Made by a program: the position numbers and the translations under genes
Part shown: one piece after another, positions 45,043-53,287 of the stretch
Layout: each line of letters opens with the position of its first letter
Numbering within the stretch: the stretch's first letter is position 1
The notes under the pieces: generated by a model
Told to the model about the DNA's origin: nothing
Seen by the model: only the letters and a program-made list of their open reading frames with translations
Databases searched by the model: none
Assembly (NCBI RefSeq): GCF_003591515.1
Contig: NZ_QZCG01000002.1
Location: forward strand, 186,001-250,000
Direction of reading: 5' to 3'
Source of the DNA: Paracoccus onubensis
GTDB taxonomy: Bacteria > Pseudomonadota > Alphaproteobacteria > Rhodobacterales > Rhodobacteraceae
DNA length: 64,000 nucleotides

Positions 45043-45543
45043 TTACGTGCTAGCGGCAGGCGGCGCGAGCTTCTTGGTTCCGCCGCCATTCGCCAGCGGA
45101 TCGTCCTGACGCTGAACCGATCCCTCGAAATGGGCGCCGGATTCGATTGCGATGGTCTTGTGAATAATATCGCCCTCTACCCGCGCGCTGGCCGAAAGCC
45201 GCACACGCAGACCCCGGACCCGACCAACGACCCGGCCATTGACGACAACGTCGTCACCGACGATTTCGCCCTTGATCGTAGCGGTTTCGCCGACGGTAAG
45301 CTGATGCGCACGAACATCACCTTCGATCGTGCCTTCGATCTGGATATCGCCCTCGGTCTTGATATTCCCGACCACGGTCAGATCAGAGGACAGAACGGAT
45401 GGCGTGGTCCGGCCGCGCGGCGCGGTTGGCACCACATTCTCGCCAGCGCGCTCGGGCGCGGGGGCGTTGTAGGCTTCGGCTTCCTTGGGTGCGGAAGCTG
45501 GCTGCTGAGACTGATTTTCGGTCACACGAGTCTTAGAAAACAT
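45043..45543 (-). CDS. Bactofilin-family polymer-forming protein
   Basis: The 166-aa cytoskeletal protein has a disordered Pro/Ala/Glu-rich N terminus (1-50) and a beta-helical DUF583 core (VLSSDLTVVGNIKTEGDIQIEGTIEGDVRAHQLTVGETATIKGEIVG, about 50-120) that polymerises into filaments at the inner membrane. Its start overlaps the 3' end of the M23 peptidase gene by 11 bases. In several alphaproteobacteria bactofilins recruit cell-wall enzymes, and M23/LmdC-like partners are known from others. That pairing probably applies here. Confidence 0.92.
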   Translation of the reverse strand: MFSKTRVTENQSQQPASAPKEAEAYNAPAPERAGENVVPTAPRGRTTPSVLSSDLTVVGNIKTEGDIQIEGTIEGDVRAHQLTVGETATIKGEIVGDDVVVNGRVVGRVRGLRVRLSASARVEGDIIHKTIAIESGAHFEGSVQRQDDPLANGGGTKKLAPPAAST

Positions 45544-46837
45544 TGTTTGCTGCCTTGATGAAACTCATCGGATCTACGGCCCGGCCATTCATACGCACTT
45601 CGTAATGAAGATGCGGTCCGGTCGAGCGTCCAGTACTCCCCATATCACCGATCAGATCGCCTTGCGACACCCTTTGCCCCTGTTTTACACGAATTCGTGA
45701 CAGATGCCCGAAGCGGGTTTCCGTTCCCAGCTCATGCGAGATTTTTATCAGGTTGCCATAACCGCTTTGCTGGCCTGCAAAATTCACGACCCCGTCCGCG
45801 GTTGCATAAACGGCGGTACCGGTCGGGCCGGCCATATCGATTCCGGAATGCATCCTGCCCCAGCGGCGACCGAAACCCGACGTCAGGCGATAAGAGGTTT
45901 TCAGCGGCATCGCCAGAGGAAGCTTTTCGATGGCGATGCGATAGGTATTCATCTCGTCCAGCGTGACGACGATCTGCTTGGCCTTGGTTTCGCTTTGCTT
46001 CAGGGCCGCATTGCCGCTGGTCGAATAAGAAATCGGGTTCAGCGGACCACCCTGACCGGAATATCCTTTCCGAATGGCTTCCAGTACCTCATCCGGATCC
46101 ATCCCGACCGAACGGAAGACATCATCCAGCGGCTTGACCGAGACCGTGACGGCGTTTTCAAGCTGGTTCAGAATCTCATCATTGCGGGTAACGATCTGGT
46201 CACGTTCGATCCGCAATTCCTCGGCCGTTTTCAGGGCCACTTCCGCGCTGCGCTCTGCTTCGCCCCGGGCCTTGGCGGTATCGCGCAACTCGCCAGACAG
46301 AATATCCAACGCAGCGGCGATTTCCTCATCCCGCGCATGGTTCGTCGCGTCATTGCCATCTGTCATGCGGATTTGCTCTTCGGCATCGTTGCGTTCGGAA
46401 ATTGCCTGGCGCAGGCTTGACTGGATGGTCTGCAGACCTGTCTCGAGTTCACTCCGCTTCTTTTCGGATGCAAGGAGTTGCGATTGCATTTCAGACACTT
46501 GCTGAAGGGCGGCGGTAAACCGGTTCTGCGTTGCCAATGCTTCGGCCGCGCGGGCATCGCGCTCGGACGAAAGCTGAGCAAGCCGTTCTTCGAATGCAGC
46601 ATGCGCCTGAACCATCTGCTCTTCATTCGATCCGGAACTGATCGCGTCGATGACCAGCACCGAGCTTGCGAACAATGTCCATCCGAACATCACCGTGCCG
46701 CCCATCAGGCAGCCAAGTTGTGTCAGGGGGCGGAGGCGTAAAAAGCGGGTCGCATCGTCTGAACGCAGAAACAAACGTTTCTCGGGCAGCCATCGTTCAA
46801 GGGAAGAGTTCAGGCTGCTGATAAGGCGCTTTGGCAA
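45533..46837 (-). CDS. Membrane-anchored M23 peptidase (LytM domain, coiled coil)
   Basis: The protein has a cytoplasmic N-terminal tail, one membrane helix (about 45-70 from the GTG), a long periplasmic coiled coil (about 80-235) and a C-terminal M23 domain with HSGIDMAGP and HLHYEVRMNG (zinc ligands). I prefer TTG 46837 (MPKRLISS), 6 bases after GAGGGA; the upstream GTG at 46858 has a weaker site and adds seven residues. It should cut or regulate peptidoglycan cross-links, guided by the bactofilin encoded next to it. The coiled coil suggests oligomers or activator contacts. Confidence 0.9.
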   Translation of the reverse strand: MPKRLISSLNSSLERWLPEKRLFLRSDDATRFLRLRPLTQLGCLMGGTVMFGWTLFASSVLVIDAISSGSNEEQMVQAHAAFEERLAQLSSERDARAAEALATQNRFTAALQQVSEMQSQLLASEKKRSELETGLQTIQSSLRQAISERNDAEEQIRMTDGNDATNHARDEEIAAALDILSGELRDTAKARGEAERSAEVALKTAEELRIERDQIVTRNDEILNQLENAVTVSVKPLDDVFRSVGMDPDEVLEAIRKGYSGQGGPLNPISYSTSGNAALKQSETKAKQIVVTLDEMNTYRIAIEKLPLAMPLKTSYRLTSGFGRRWGRMHSGIDMAGPTGTAVYATADGVVNFAGQQSGYGNLIKISHELGTETRFGHLSRIRVKQGQRVSQGDLIGDMGSTGRSTGPHLHYEVRMNGRAVDPMSFIKAANNVF

Positions 46838-46849
46838 TGTGTGTCCCTC

Positions 46850-46946
46850 ATGTCGCACCCGCTTCTTTATTCGAGGTGCTGCAGTTCCAGTTGCCTAGCG
46901 GTAATAATAGGCTGTGCCCACAAGGCAACTCTCCTTATGTCGCACC
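46850..46946 (-). repeat. Direct repeat in the M23 gene leader
   Basis: The minus-strand word GGTGCGACAT occurs at 46859-46850 and again at 46946-46937, each followed by a purine-rich AGG stretch and TTGCC. The upstream copy opens a 26-codon frame from TTG 46928 to the TGA at 46848, which could be a small leader peptide, although the ribosome site is too close (2 bases). The repeats may be a duplicated translation-initiation region. Confidence 0.35.
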
Positions 46947-47004
46947 TCTATATTTTGGCTGAAACGCGCTTTGAGTGGCGATAATCCGCCGATATTGTGT
47001 TTGC

Positions 47005-48402
47005 TCAGGCGATCTCGTAAGGCAGGGGGCCGTCGCGGTTGTCGGGGATGCGCAAGGGTCTGTCTATCGGAGGAACCGATCGCTGGTGACAATCCGGTCG
47101 CGGGCAGATCCGGCAGGAAATCCCGATCGGCTCAAACACAAGCGGATTGCCCGGATCAAGCCCGTTGGCATAGACCAGTCCATCCGCATGCTTGATCTCG
47201 CAGCCCAGACCGATGGCAAAGCGCCTGACCGGCGCATTGAACGCCCCGGCATGTTTCGAGACGTCGCGCGACAACAGCAGATAACGGACCCCGTCCGGCG
47301 TTTCCGCCAGTTGCCGCAGGAACCGACCCGGCTGTTCGAAGGCCTGATGCACGTTCCAAAGCGGGCATGCGCCGCCGAAACGGGCGAATTGCAGCCGTGT
47401 CGCCGAATGCCGCTTGGTGATCGTGCCCGCCTGATCCACACGAACGAAAAAGAACGGGACACCCTTTGCCCCCGGACGTTGCATGGTCGAAAGGCGATGC
47501 GCCACCTGCTCAAGCGATGCGCCGAACAGATGTGAAAGACGCTCCAGATCGTGGCGTTCGGTCTGCGCGGCCTGAAGGAATTCGCGATAGGGCATCAAGG
47601 CCGCTCCGGCGAAGTAATTCGCCAGCCCGACACGGGCGATTTCGCGGGCAACCGGGGTGCGGAAACGGGCAAGGTCAAGCGTGGCTTCCAAAAGGTCGCG
47701 TTGCAATTCAAGCGCGACCAGATGCAGAAGCTGAAATACCCGCGTGGGTTTTTCGGCCGCCGCATTCATGTGCAATTCTCCGCCATTGCGGCGGAACACC
47801 GAATTGGTCGGGAGTTCCACGACCGATACGCGGATATCCCGTTGGGCCAGGGCGTCGACGGCGATCTGCCAGGGATCGCCGCGCCTGCCATCCGTGCAGG
47901 CGAAACGTTCCGCCGCATGGTCCACGGCGTCGATGTAATTGTCGCAGTAATGAAAGAAATCCCGCACTTCCTCCCATGCGGTGATGACCGCGTTCTGACC
48001 GGCCGCCCCGATGGCTTCGTCCAGCGCGGCCAATCGTTCCTGTCCCTGACGATGCGCGCGGTAGAGATCCAGAAAGGCGCGCGCCAGCATGGGAGCATTG
48101 GTGGCCGCCAGCCGGAGATCCGCCAATGGCGGCGTGGAATCGAACAAGGGATCGGCCAAAGCCTCCTGCATGTCGATGACCATGCGTTCCGCATCGCCGG
48201 CCGCCAGCGTGGTCAGGTCGATCCCGTATTCCCGGGCAAGCCGCAGCAGAACACCGGCGGAGATCGGGCGATGATTGTTTTCCATCTGCGACAGATAGGG
48301 AAGCGAGACGCCCAGGGTTTCGGCAAAGCGCCGCTGCGTCAGCCCCTCTCGCGCCCGCGTTTCCCGCAGGGCTGTTCCGGCATAGATCTTTTGCGTGGCC
48401 AT
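47005..48402 (-). CDS. ScfR/RamB-type transcriptional regulator (HTH_XRE, short-chain fatty acyl family)
   Basis: The 465-aa regulator has an N-terminal XRE helix-turn-helix (REGLTQRRFAETLGVSLPYLSQMENN, about 18-45), a central IrrE/ImmA-like domain with a degenerate metalloprotease helix (LLHLVALELQ) and a C-terminal domain with a Cys cluster (ISCRICPRPDCHQR). This is the build of ScfR/RamB/PrpC regulators of acetate and propionate metabolism, which sense acyl-CoA levels. The paired TTTGCAAA palindromes in its promoter suggest self-regulation. No target operon (icl, prp, ccr) is in the window. Confidence 0.9.
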   Translation of the reverse strand: MATQKIYAGTALRETRAREGLTQRRFAETLGVSLPYLSQMENNHRPISAGVLLRLAREYGIDLTTLAAGDAERMVIDMQEALADPLFDSTPPLADLRLAATNAPMLARAFLDLYRAHRQGQERLAALDEAIGAAGQNAVITAWEEVRDFFHYCDNYIDAVDHAAERFACTDGRRGDPWQIAVDALAQRDIRVSVVELPTNSVFRRNGGELHMNAAAEKPTRVFQLLHLVALELQRDLLEATLDLARFRTPVAREIARVGLANYFAGAALMPYREFLQAAQTERHDLERLSHLFGASLEQVAHRLSTMQRPGAKGVPFFFVRVDQAGTITKRHSATRLQFARFGGACPLWNVHQAFEQPGRFLRQLAETPDGVRYLLLSRDVSKHAGAFNAPVRRFAIGLGCEIKHADGLVYANGLDPGNPLVFEPIGISCRICPRPDCHQRSVPPIDRPLRIPDNRDGPLPYEIA

Positions 48403-48415
48403 GACTGTCCCTTAC

Positions 48416-48457
48416 TTTGCAAACTTGATTTTATCCTTTGCAAAGCTGGTTCGGCAA
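48416..48457 (-). promoter_or_regulatory. Promoter of the ScfR-type gene with two TTTGCAAA operators
   Basis: On the minus strand, TTGCCG (48457-48452), an 18-bp spacer and TAAAAT (48433-48428) form a promoter. One TTTGCAAA (48437-48444) lies in the spacer, within the 10-bp palindrome CTTTGCAAAG. A second (48416-48423) lies just after the -10. The two are 21 bp apart, two turns of the helix, on the same face. As I recall, RamB of Corynebacterium binds a related TTTGCAAA motif, so autorepression is likely. Confidence 0.65.
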
Positions 48458-48485
48458 GTGGTGGCACGTATCGGGGGCGGAAATG

Positions 48486-48510
48486 AAAAGGCCGCCCCAA
48501 CAGGACGGCC
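48486..48510 (-). terminator. Terminator after rpsD
   Basis: On the minus strand GGCCGTCC (48510-48503) pairs with GGGCGGCC (48497-48490), including one G-U, around a 5-base loop. It is followed by TTTTC, then TTTC. It sits 26 bases past the rpsD stop, giving an intrinsic terminator. Confidence 0.7.
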
Positions 48511-48535
48511 CGGAACTTGCGATTTTCCCTGAAGA

Positions 48536-49156
48536 TCAGTTCATGGCGTAGAATTCGACCACGAGGTTCGGTTCCATCTGCACCGCGTAGGGCACATCGC
48601 CCAGCGACGGAGTGCGCAGGAAGGTCGCGGTCATCTTGTTGTGGTCGGTTTCCACATAATCCGGCACGTCACGCTCGGGCAGGGCGACGGCTTCCAGAAC
48701 GATGGCCAATTGGCGCGAGCGTTCGCGAATCGAGATCACGTCGCCTTCGCGGACGCGATAGGACGGCACGTTCACACGCTTGCCGTTAACTTCGATATGG
48801 CCGTGGTTCACGAATTGGCGTGCGGCGAAGATGGTCGGTACGAATTTCGCGCGATAAACGACTGCATCCAGACGACGCTCCAGCAGGCCGATCAGGTTTT
48901 CGCCGGTATCGCCCTTGATCCGCTCGGCCTCGGCATAGATGCGGCGGAACTGCTTTTCGGTCAGATCGCCGTAATAGCCCTTGAGCTTCTGCTTGGCGCG
49001 AAGCTGGGTGCCGAAATCGGACAGTTTGCCCTTGCGGCGCTGGCCATGCTGGCCGGGGCCGTATTCGCGGCGGTTGACCGGGGATTTGGCGCGGCCCCAG
49101 ATGTTTTCGCCCATGCGGCGGTCGATCTTGTACTTGGCAGCGGTGCGTTTGGTCAT
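48536..49156 (-). CDS. rpsD: 30S ribosomal protein S4
   Basis: The 206-aa primary 16S rRNA-binding protein helps start small-subunit assembly. It shows the alphaproteobacterial opening ([38 protein letters not shown]) without the four N-terminal Cys of zinc forms, and an S4 domain at about 95-156 ([32 protein letters not shown]). It stands alone here rather than in the alpha operon, as is normal for this group. It has a strong own promoter and a terminator. Confidence 0.98.
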   Translation of the reverse strand: MTKRTAAKYKIDRRMGENIWGRAKSPVNRREYGPGQHGQRRKGKLSDFGTQLRAKQKLKGYYGDLTEKQFRRIYAEAERIKGDTGENLIGLLERRLDAVVYRAKFVPTIFAARQFVNHGHIEVNGKRVNVPSYRVREGDVISIRERSRQLAIVLEAVALPERDVPDYVETDHNKMTATFLRTPSLGDVPYAVQMEPNLVVEFYAMN

Positions 49157-49255
49157 CGCTGATCTCCTTCTTTTGCGTTACGAAGGGCGTTGTCCTTTGG
49201 CCGAAGCCCGACAGGCATCCCCTTGCGGGGGCCGCCAACACCAATGAAGTGCGCG

Positions 49256-49283
49256 CTTATAGCCCCACCGGCGCCAGAGTCAA
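49256..49283 (-). promoter_or_regulatory. Strong promoter of rpsD
   Basis: On the minus strand TTGACT (49283-49278), a 16-bp spacer and TATAAG (49261-49256) give a near-consensus sigma-70 promoter, about 100 bp upstream of the S4 start. The -35 overlaps the stop codon (TGA, 49282-49280) of the xylulokinase gene. The long leader that follows could hold S4 autoregulation, although I see no proven structure. Confidence 0.7.
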
Positions 49284-50698
49284 GCGCGCTGCACCTGCAA
49301 TCGCGCCAATCCTTCGGACCAGCCGGAAACCAGTGCCGGGTCGGGTTCGAATCGCGCCGCAATATCCGGCTGCGAGATCGCATCTGCGCCAGCCCCCAGA
49401 GCGGCCATCAGCCCCAGACGCGCCGCGCCGAAACCAGCCCCGGTCTCGGAGCCCGCCGGGCGCAGAATCGGCACGCCGGTCGCCTGCGCCAACATTGCCA
49501 GCCACAGATCCGAACGTGCGCCCCCGCCCATCGCGATCAGCGAATCTGCCCCGCCTCCGGCATCGCGCAGCGCGGCCATGTTCTCGGCCAGAGCCAGTGT
49601 CACGCCCTCAAGCACGGCGCGGGTCATCTGAGGCCGGGTCGTGCCCGAGGACAACCCGGTGAACCCGGCCCGCTGTGCAGGATCGTTCAGCGGCGTCCGT
49701 TCGCCGCTCAGATAGGGCCAGAATGCGATGGGGCCCGGTGGGGTGGGCTGATCGTCCAACTCCGCCAGAAGATTGCCAACCGGCTGATCGGCGATCCCCG
49801 CCCACCAGTCCAGACAGGCGGCAGCGGAAAGCATCACCCCCATCTGGTGCCATTGACCGGGCAGGGCATGGCAAAATGCGTGAACCGCGGTTTCGGGTGC
49901 GGGCAGGAAACGGTCGGTGGCCGCGAAAATGACGCCCGATGTGCCAAGTGAGACCAGACCGACCCCCGGACCGGTAATCCCTGCGCCGATCGCGGTGGCC
50001 GCGTTGTCGCCGCCGCCTCCGGCAACCGGAATACCGGGGGGAAGGCCCAGTTCGCCGGCAATGTCCGCCCGCAGATATCCGGCAATTTCGCTGCCTTCTG
50101 CCAGCGCCGGCATTTGGCTGCGCTCCATGCCCGTCGCGGATAGCAGATCGCCGGACCAGTCCCGTTTCGCCGGATCGAACCATGCGGTGCCCGAGGCATC
50201 GGACATGTCGCTGATCGCCTCGCCGGTCAGCCAGAGGCGCAAATAGTCCTTGGGCAAAAGCACCAGGCGGGTCTGTGCGAACAGATCCGGCTCGTGGTTC
50301 TGCATCCAGACCAGTTTCGGGGCGGTGAAACCCGCGAAGACGATATTGCCGGTGAGCTTGCGGAATTGCGGATCGCCGTCCAGCCGCGCCGCTTCCTCCG
50401 AGGCGCGGCCATCATTCCACAGGATCGCAGGGCGCAGAACCCGATTGTTGCCGTCAAGGCAGATTGCGCCATGCATCTGGCCCGACAGTCCGATCCCCGC
50501 TACCTTGTTCAGCGGCATGCCGAGATCAGCAATCGCCCGGCGGGTGGCGGCAATCCAGTCTTGGGGTATCTGCTCGGACCAGCCGGGATGCGGATTCGCC
50601 ACGGTCAGGGCGGCATGCCCCGTACCCGCTACGCGCTGCGCATCGTCAATCAGCACCACCTTCACCCCCGAGGTGCCGAGATCGATCCCAAGAAACAT
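49280..50698 (-). CDS. xylB: Xylulokinase
   Basis: The 472-aa FGGY-family sugar kinase phosphorylates D-xylulose. It has FLGIDLGTSGVKVVLID (phosphate-1 site), WSEQIPQDWIAATRRAI, GLSGQMHGAICLD (the GQMHG segment favours xylulokinase), GGGGDNAATAIGAG and the late GGGARSDLWLAMLAQATG. GGGAGGG, 6-7 bases upstream, fixes ATG 50698 (MFLGIDLGTSG); earlier in-frame codons are not family-like. No xylA or transporter is adjacent, so the physiological substrate could be another pentulose. Confidence 0.92.
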   Translation of the reverse strand: MFLGIDLGTSGVKVVLIDDAQRVAGTGHAALTVANPHPGWSEQIPQDWIAATRRAIADLGMPLNKVAGIGLSGQMHGAICLDGNNRVLRPAILWNDGRASEEAARLDGDPQFRKLTGNIVFAGFTAPKLVWMQNHEPDLFAQTRLVLLPKDYLRLWLTGEAISDMSDASGTAWFDPAKRDWSGDLLSATGMERSQMPALAEGSEIAGYLRADIAGELGLPPGIPVAGGGGDNAATAIGAGITGPGVGLVSLGTSGVIFAATDRFLPAPETAVHAFCHALPGQWHQMGVMLSAAACLDWWAGIADQPVGNLLAELDDQPTPPGPIAFWPYLSGERTPLNDPAQRAGFTGLSSGTTRPQMTRAVLEGVTLALAENMAALRDAGGGADSLIAMGGGARSDLWLAMLAQATGVPILRPAGSETGAGFGAARLGLMAALGAGADAISQPDIAARFEPDPALVSGWSEGLARLQVQRA

Positions 50699-50793
50699 TA
50701 TGTCCCTCCCCGTTACTGGTCGTCGCATTCTTGCGTTATCCATCGCTGCGGCGCAATTCGCGATAGCGGTGGAAATTGCCTTGCGGCCAATTT

Positions 50794-51096
50794 TCAGAGT
50801 TGACGTGTCAGCCGGCGGGAATTGGCGGATATGCGCTTATCATACGGCCTAAGCGCTTCGGACAAGACTTGTTCGGGGCTGGCGCCCCGGCTGGCAGCCT
50901 GCGCCATGGCGTAGAGGGATTCCGAGGCCGCCGCCTGTTTTTCCGCAACCATACGGTAAGGTTCACCCGGAGCCTGAGCGATGAGACCAAGCATTCCCGC
51001 CACACGCAAGCCGATTACCATTTGCGATTCCACCGAGATTCGCGTGAGTTGTGCCCAAAGTTGAAAAGGCGATGAAGAAACTGTTTTTCTTGTCAT
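50794..51096 (-). CDS. Small conserved Rhodobacterales protein (100 aa)
   Basis: The basic 100-aa protein has a central amphipathic helix region (QLTRISVESQMVIGLRVAGMLGLIAQ) and a conserved-looking PGEPYRMVAEKQAAASESLYAMAQAASRGASPEQVLSEALRPY, with a basic tail (RISANSRRLTRQL). Similar small proteins are annotated inconsistently in Rhodobacterales (some as 'antifreeze protein', a name I do not support). The helical form also resembles phasin-like granule proteins. It is a single gene between xylB and pyrC. Function is unknown. Confidence 0.65.
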   Translation of the reverse strand: MTRKTVSSSPFQLWAQLTRISVESQMVIGLRVAGMLGLIAQAPGEPYRMVAEKQAAASESLYAMAQAASRGASPEQVLSEALRPYDKRISANSRRLTRQL

Positions 51097-51248
51097 TTGT
51101 TTATTTTTACCAATCGGATGGCATTATCGCCAAAAAAGGCATTCTTCGTCAGTTTTACGCGATGCCGCAAGTGCAACGCCCGGAAAACTGTTCGGTTTCC
51201 GGTTAATCCGGCTTGGAAAGCCTGTTTCGGCATGCAATGAGGCGTTTC

Positions 51249-52289
51249 ATGACCGATCATATCACCCTTCGTCGTCCCGATGATTGGCACCTGCATCTGC
51301 GCGATGGCGAGATGCTGCGCGCCGTGACCCCTCATTCCGCCGGTTTCGGCCGCGCGATCATCATGCCCAATCTCGTGCCGCCGGTCGTGACCGGCCAGCA
51401 GGCTGCCGCTTATCGTGAGCGTATTCTGTCGGCGCTGCCTGAAGGCGCGACCTTCCAGCCGCAGATGACGCTCTATCTGACCGATACGACCGATCCGGCA
51501 GATGTGATCAAGGCGCATCAGGGCGACATCATCCGGGCGGTGAAACTGTATCCGGCAGGCGCAACGACGAATTCGGATAGCGGGGTGACCGATTTCGATC
51601 GTATCCGCCCGGTATTCGAGGCGATGGCCGAGGCCGGCATCCCCCTGTGCGTGCATGGCGAGGTCACCGATCCCGATGTCGATATCTTCGACCGCGAGGC
51701 CGTGTTCATCGACCGCGTTCTGGATCCGGTCCGCCGCGCAAATCCCGAACTGAAGGTGGTAATGGAGCATATCACCACCTCTGACGGGGTGGCCTATGCG
51801 CGCAGCGGCGAGAATATCGGCGCGACCATCACCACGCATCATCTGGTGATCAACCGCAATGCGATCTTTGCCGGGGGCATTCGCCCTCATTATTATTGCC
51901 TGCCGATTGCCAAGCGCGAAACCCATCGGCTGGCGCTGCGCGAGGCGGCGACCAGTGGCGATGCGCGGTTTTTCCTTGGAACCGACTCGGCGCCTCATCC
52001 CGACCGGGCCAAGCTGCAGCCCTGTGGCTGTGCGGGGTGCTTCACCGCGCCGAACACGATGTCGATACTGGCCCATGTCTTCGAGGAAGAGGGCGCATTG
52101 GACCGATTGGAGGCATTCACAAGTCTGAACGGAGCCGCGTTCTATGACCTGCCGCCGAATGAGGATCGCATTCGCCTGACTCGCCGCGATATTCCTGCCG
52201 AATATCCCGCAACCATTGTTGCCGGAGACGAAACCGTTACCGTCTTCGATCCCGGCTTTCCCCTCTATTGGCATCTGGAGGACCTATGA
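51249..52289 (+). CDS. pyrC: Dihydroorotase (PyrC class)
   Basis: The 346-aa zinc amidohydrolase closes carbamoyl-aspartate to dihydroorotate. It shows the PyrC (class II, E. coli-type) build: [16 protein letters not shown] (metal HxH), [17 protein letters not shown] with the carbamylated Lys, LCVHGEV and [14 protein letters not shown] 51249 ([10 protein letters not shown]) is preferred; ATGs at 51237 and 51213 are in frame but not family-like. Its stop overlaps the pyrE start (ATGA), forming a pyrC-pyrE operon. Confidence 0.95.
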   Translation: MTDHITLRRPDDWHLHLRDGEMLRAVTPHSAGFGRAIIMPNLVPPVVTGQQAAAYRERILSALPEGATFQPQMTLYLTDTTDPADVIKAHQGDIIRAVKLYPAGATTNSDSGVTDFDRIRPVFEAMAEAGIPLCVHGEVTDPDVDIFDREAVFIDRVLDPVRRANPELKVVMEHITTSDGVAYARSGENIGATITTHHLVINRNAIFAGGIRPHYYCLPIAKRETHRLALREAATSGDARFFLGTDSAPHPDRAKLQPCGCAGCFTAPNTMSILAHVFEEEGALDRLEAFTSLNGAAFYDLPPNEDRIRLTRRDIPAEYPATIVAGDETVTVFDPGFPLYWHLEDL

Positions 52290-52957
52290 GTCTGCCCTAT
52301 CCCACACGCGAAGAGATCGCCCGCCTGTCGGCCCGAATGCTGCTGGAAATAAAGGCGGTCGATTTCAATGCCAAGCAACCCTTCACCTATGCGTCGGGCA
52401 AGAAGGGGCCGACCTATGTCGATTGCCGCCGGATCATCAGCTTTCCGCGCGTGCGTCAGACCTTGCTGGACTTCCTTGCCGCGACCATCATGCGCGATGC
52501 CGGCTTCGAAGCCTTCGACAATATCGCGGGTGGAGAAACGGCGGGCATTCCCTTTGCTGCGATGGTTGCGGAACGTCTTGGTCTGCCGATGAGCTATGTG
52601 CGCAAGAAGCCCAAGGGCTATGGCCGCAATGCAAGGATCGAGGGCGTGATGACCGAGGGGCAGCGGGTGCTTCTGGTCGAGGATCTGACCACGGATGGCG
52701 GCAGCAAACTGTCCTTTGTTGATGCGATCCGTGAAACCGGGGCGAGCTGCGCCCATACGGCAGTGATCTTCTATTACGGCATTTTCCCCGAGACGACGCA
52801 GCGCCTTGCCGATCATGGCGTCAGCCTGCATCACCTGTGCACGTGGTGGGATGTGTTGAACGAGGCGCGGGAAAGCGGAGCCTTCGACGATGCCACGCTG
52901 ACTGAGGTGCAGACCTTCCTGAGCGATCCGAAAGGGTGGCAGGCGGCGAATGGGTGA
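52286..52957 (+). CDS. pyrE: Orotate phosphoribosyltransferase
   Basis: The 223-aa type I phosphoribosyltransferase joins orotate with PRPP to give OMP. The PRPP-binding loop [20 protein letters not shown] (about 131-150) and [13 protein letters not shown] near the N terminus are present. GGAGG (52278-52282) and the ATGA overlap with pyrC set ATG 52286. It has the longer alphaproteobacterial form with an extra C-terminal part ([37 protein letters not shown]). It makes an operon with pyrC. Confidence 0.95.
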   Translation: MSLPYPTREEIARLSARMLLEIKAVDFNAKQPFTYASGKKGPTYVDCRRIISFPRVRQTLLDFLAATIMRDAGFEAFDNIAGGETAGIPFAAMVAERLGLPMSYVRKKPKGYGRNARIEGVMTEGQRVLLVEDLTTDGGSKLSFVDAIRETGASCAHTAVIFYYGIFPETTQRLADHGVSLHHLCTWWDVLNEARESGAFDDATLTEVQTFLSDPKGWQAANG

Positions 52958-52966
52958 GAGAGTACA

Positions 52967-53155
52967 ATGGTAGACAGTTTGGGTGAATTTATGAAGCAAC
53001 AGAACCGGGTGAAACTTCTTGTTATCGGATATAGCATCTTTTTCGTATTAATGATGAGCTTTGTCGCTCCCATGTTTGGCTGGGCGAGATGGCTGATCGG
53101 GGGAATTGGGCTTCTGCCCTATCTGGCTTTGCTCAGGCAAAACGATCACAACTGA
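52967..53155 (+). CDS. Small two-helix membrane protein (62 aa)
   Basis: The 62-aa frame encodes a short N terminus, a hydrophobic helix LLVIGYSIFFVLMMSFVAPM (about 18-37), a second (WLIGGIGLLPYLALL, about 42-57) and a polar tail. It lies 9 bases after pyrE, so it could be read on the same transcript. No family is recognised. The start could also be the ATG at 52991 (MKQQNRVKL). The amphipathic layout makes it more likely to be real than chance, but it is not certain. Confidence 0.5.
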   Translation: MVDSLGEFMKQQNRVKLLVIGYSIFFVLMMSFVAPMFGWARWLIGGIGLLPYLALLRQNDHN

Positions 53156-53172
53156 ACTTTCCTGGTAGCAGG

Positions 53173-53252
53173 TTATCCACAGCTTATCCCCCGTTCTACC
53201 CACTAGATTTTGTGAGCCCGCCATTTGCGAAACCCATAACTTAGCGTATCAT
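53173..53252 (+). promoter_or_regulatory. dnaB promoter with a DnaA box upstream
   Basis: TTGCGA (53225-53230), a 16-bp spacer and TATCAT (53247-53252) form a good promoter 36 bases before dnaB. A perfect DnaA box TTATCCACA lies at 53173-53181, about 44 bp upstream of the -35, followed by a partial CTTATCCCC. This could let DnaA set dnaB expression. A single box is not an origin. Confidence 0.6.
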
Positions 53253-53287
53253 GTTTCGAATAATCAGCATGCGGGGGCAGCGGGCAA

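Noticed and set aside
53173-53200. Replication origin suggested by the DnaA box
   Set aside because: Only one good box is present, with no AT-rich unwinding region or box cluster; a regulatory site is more likely.
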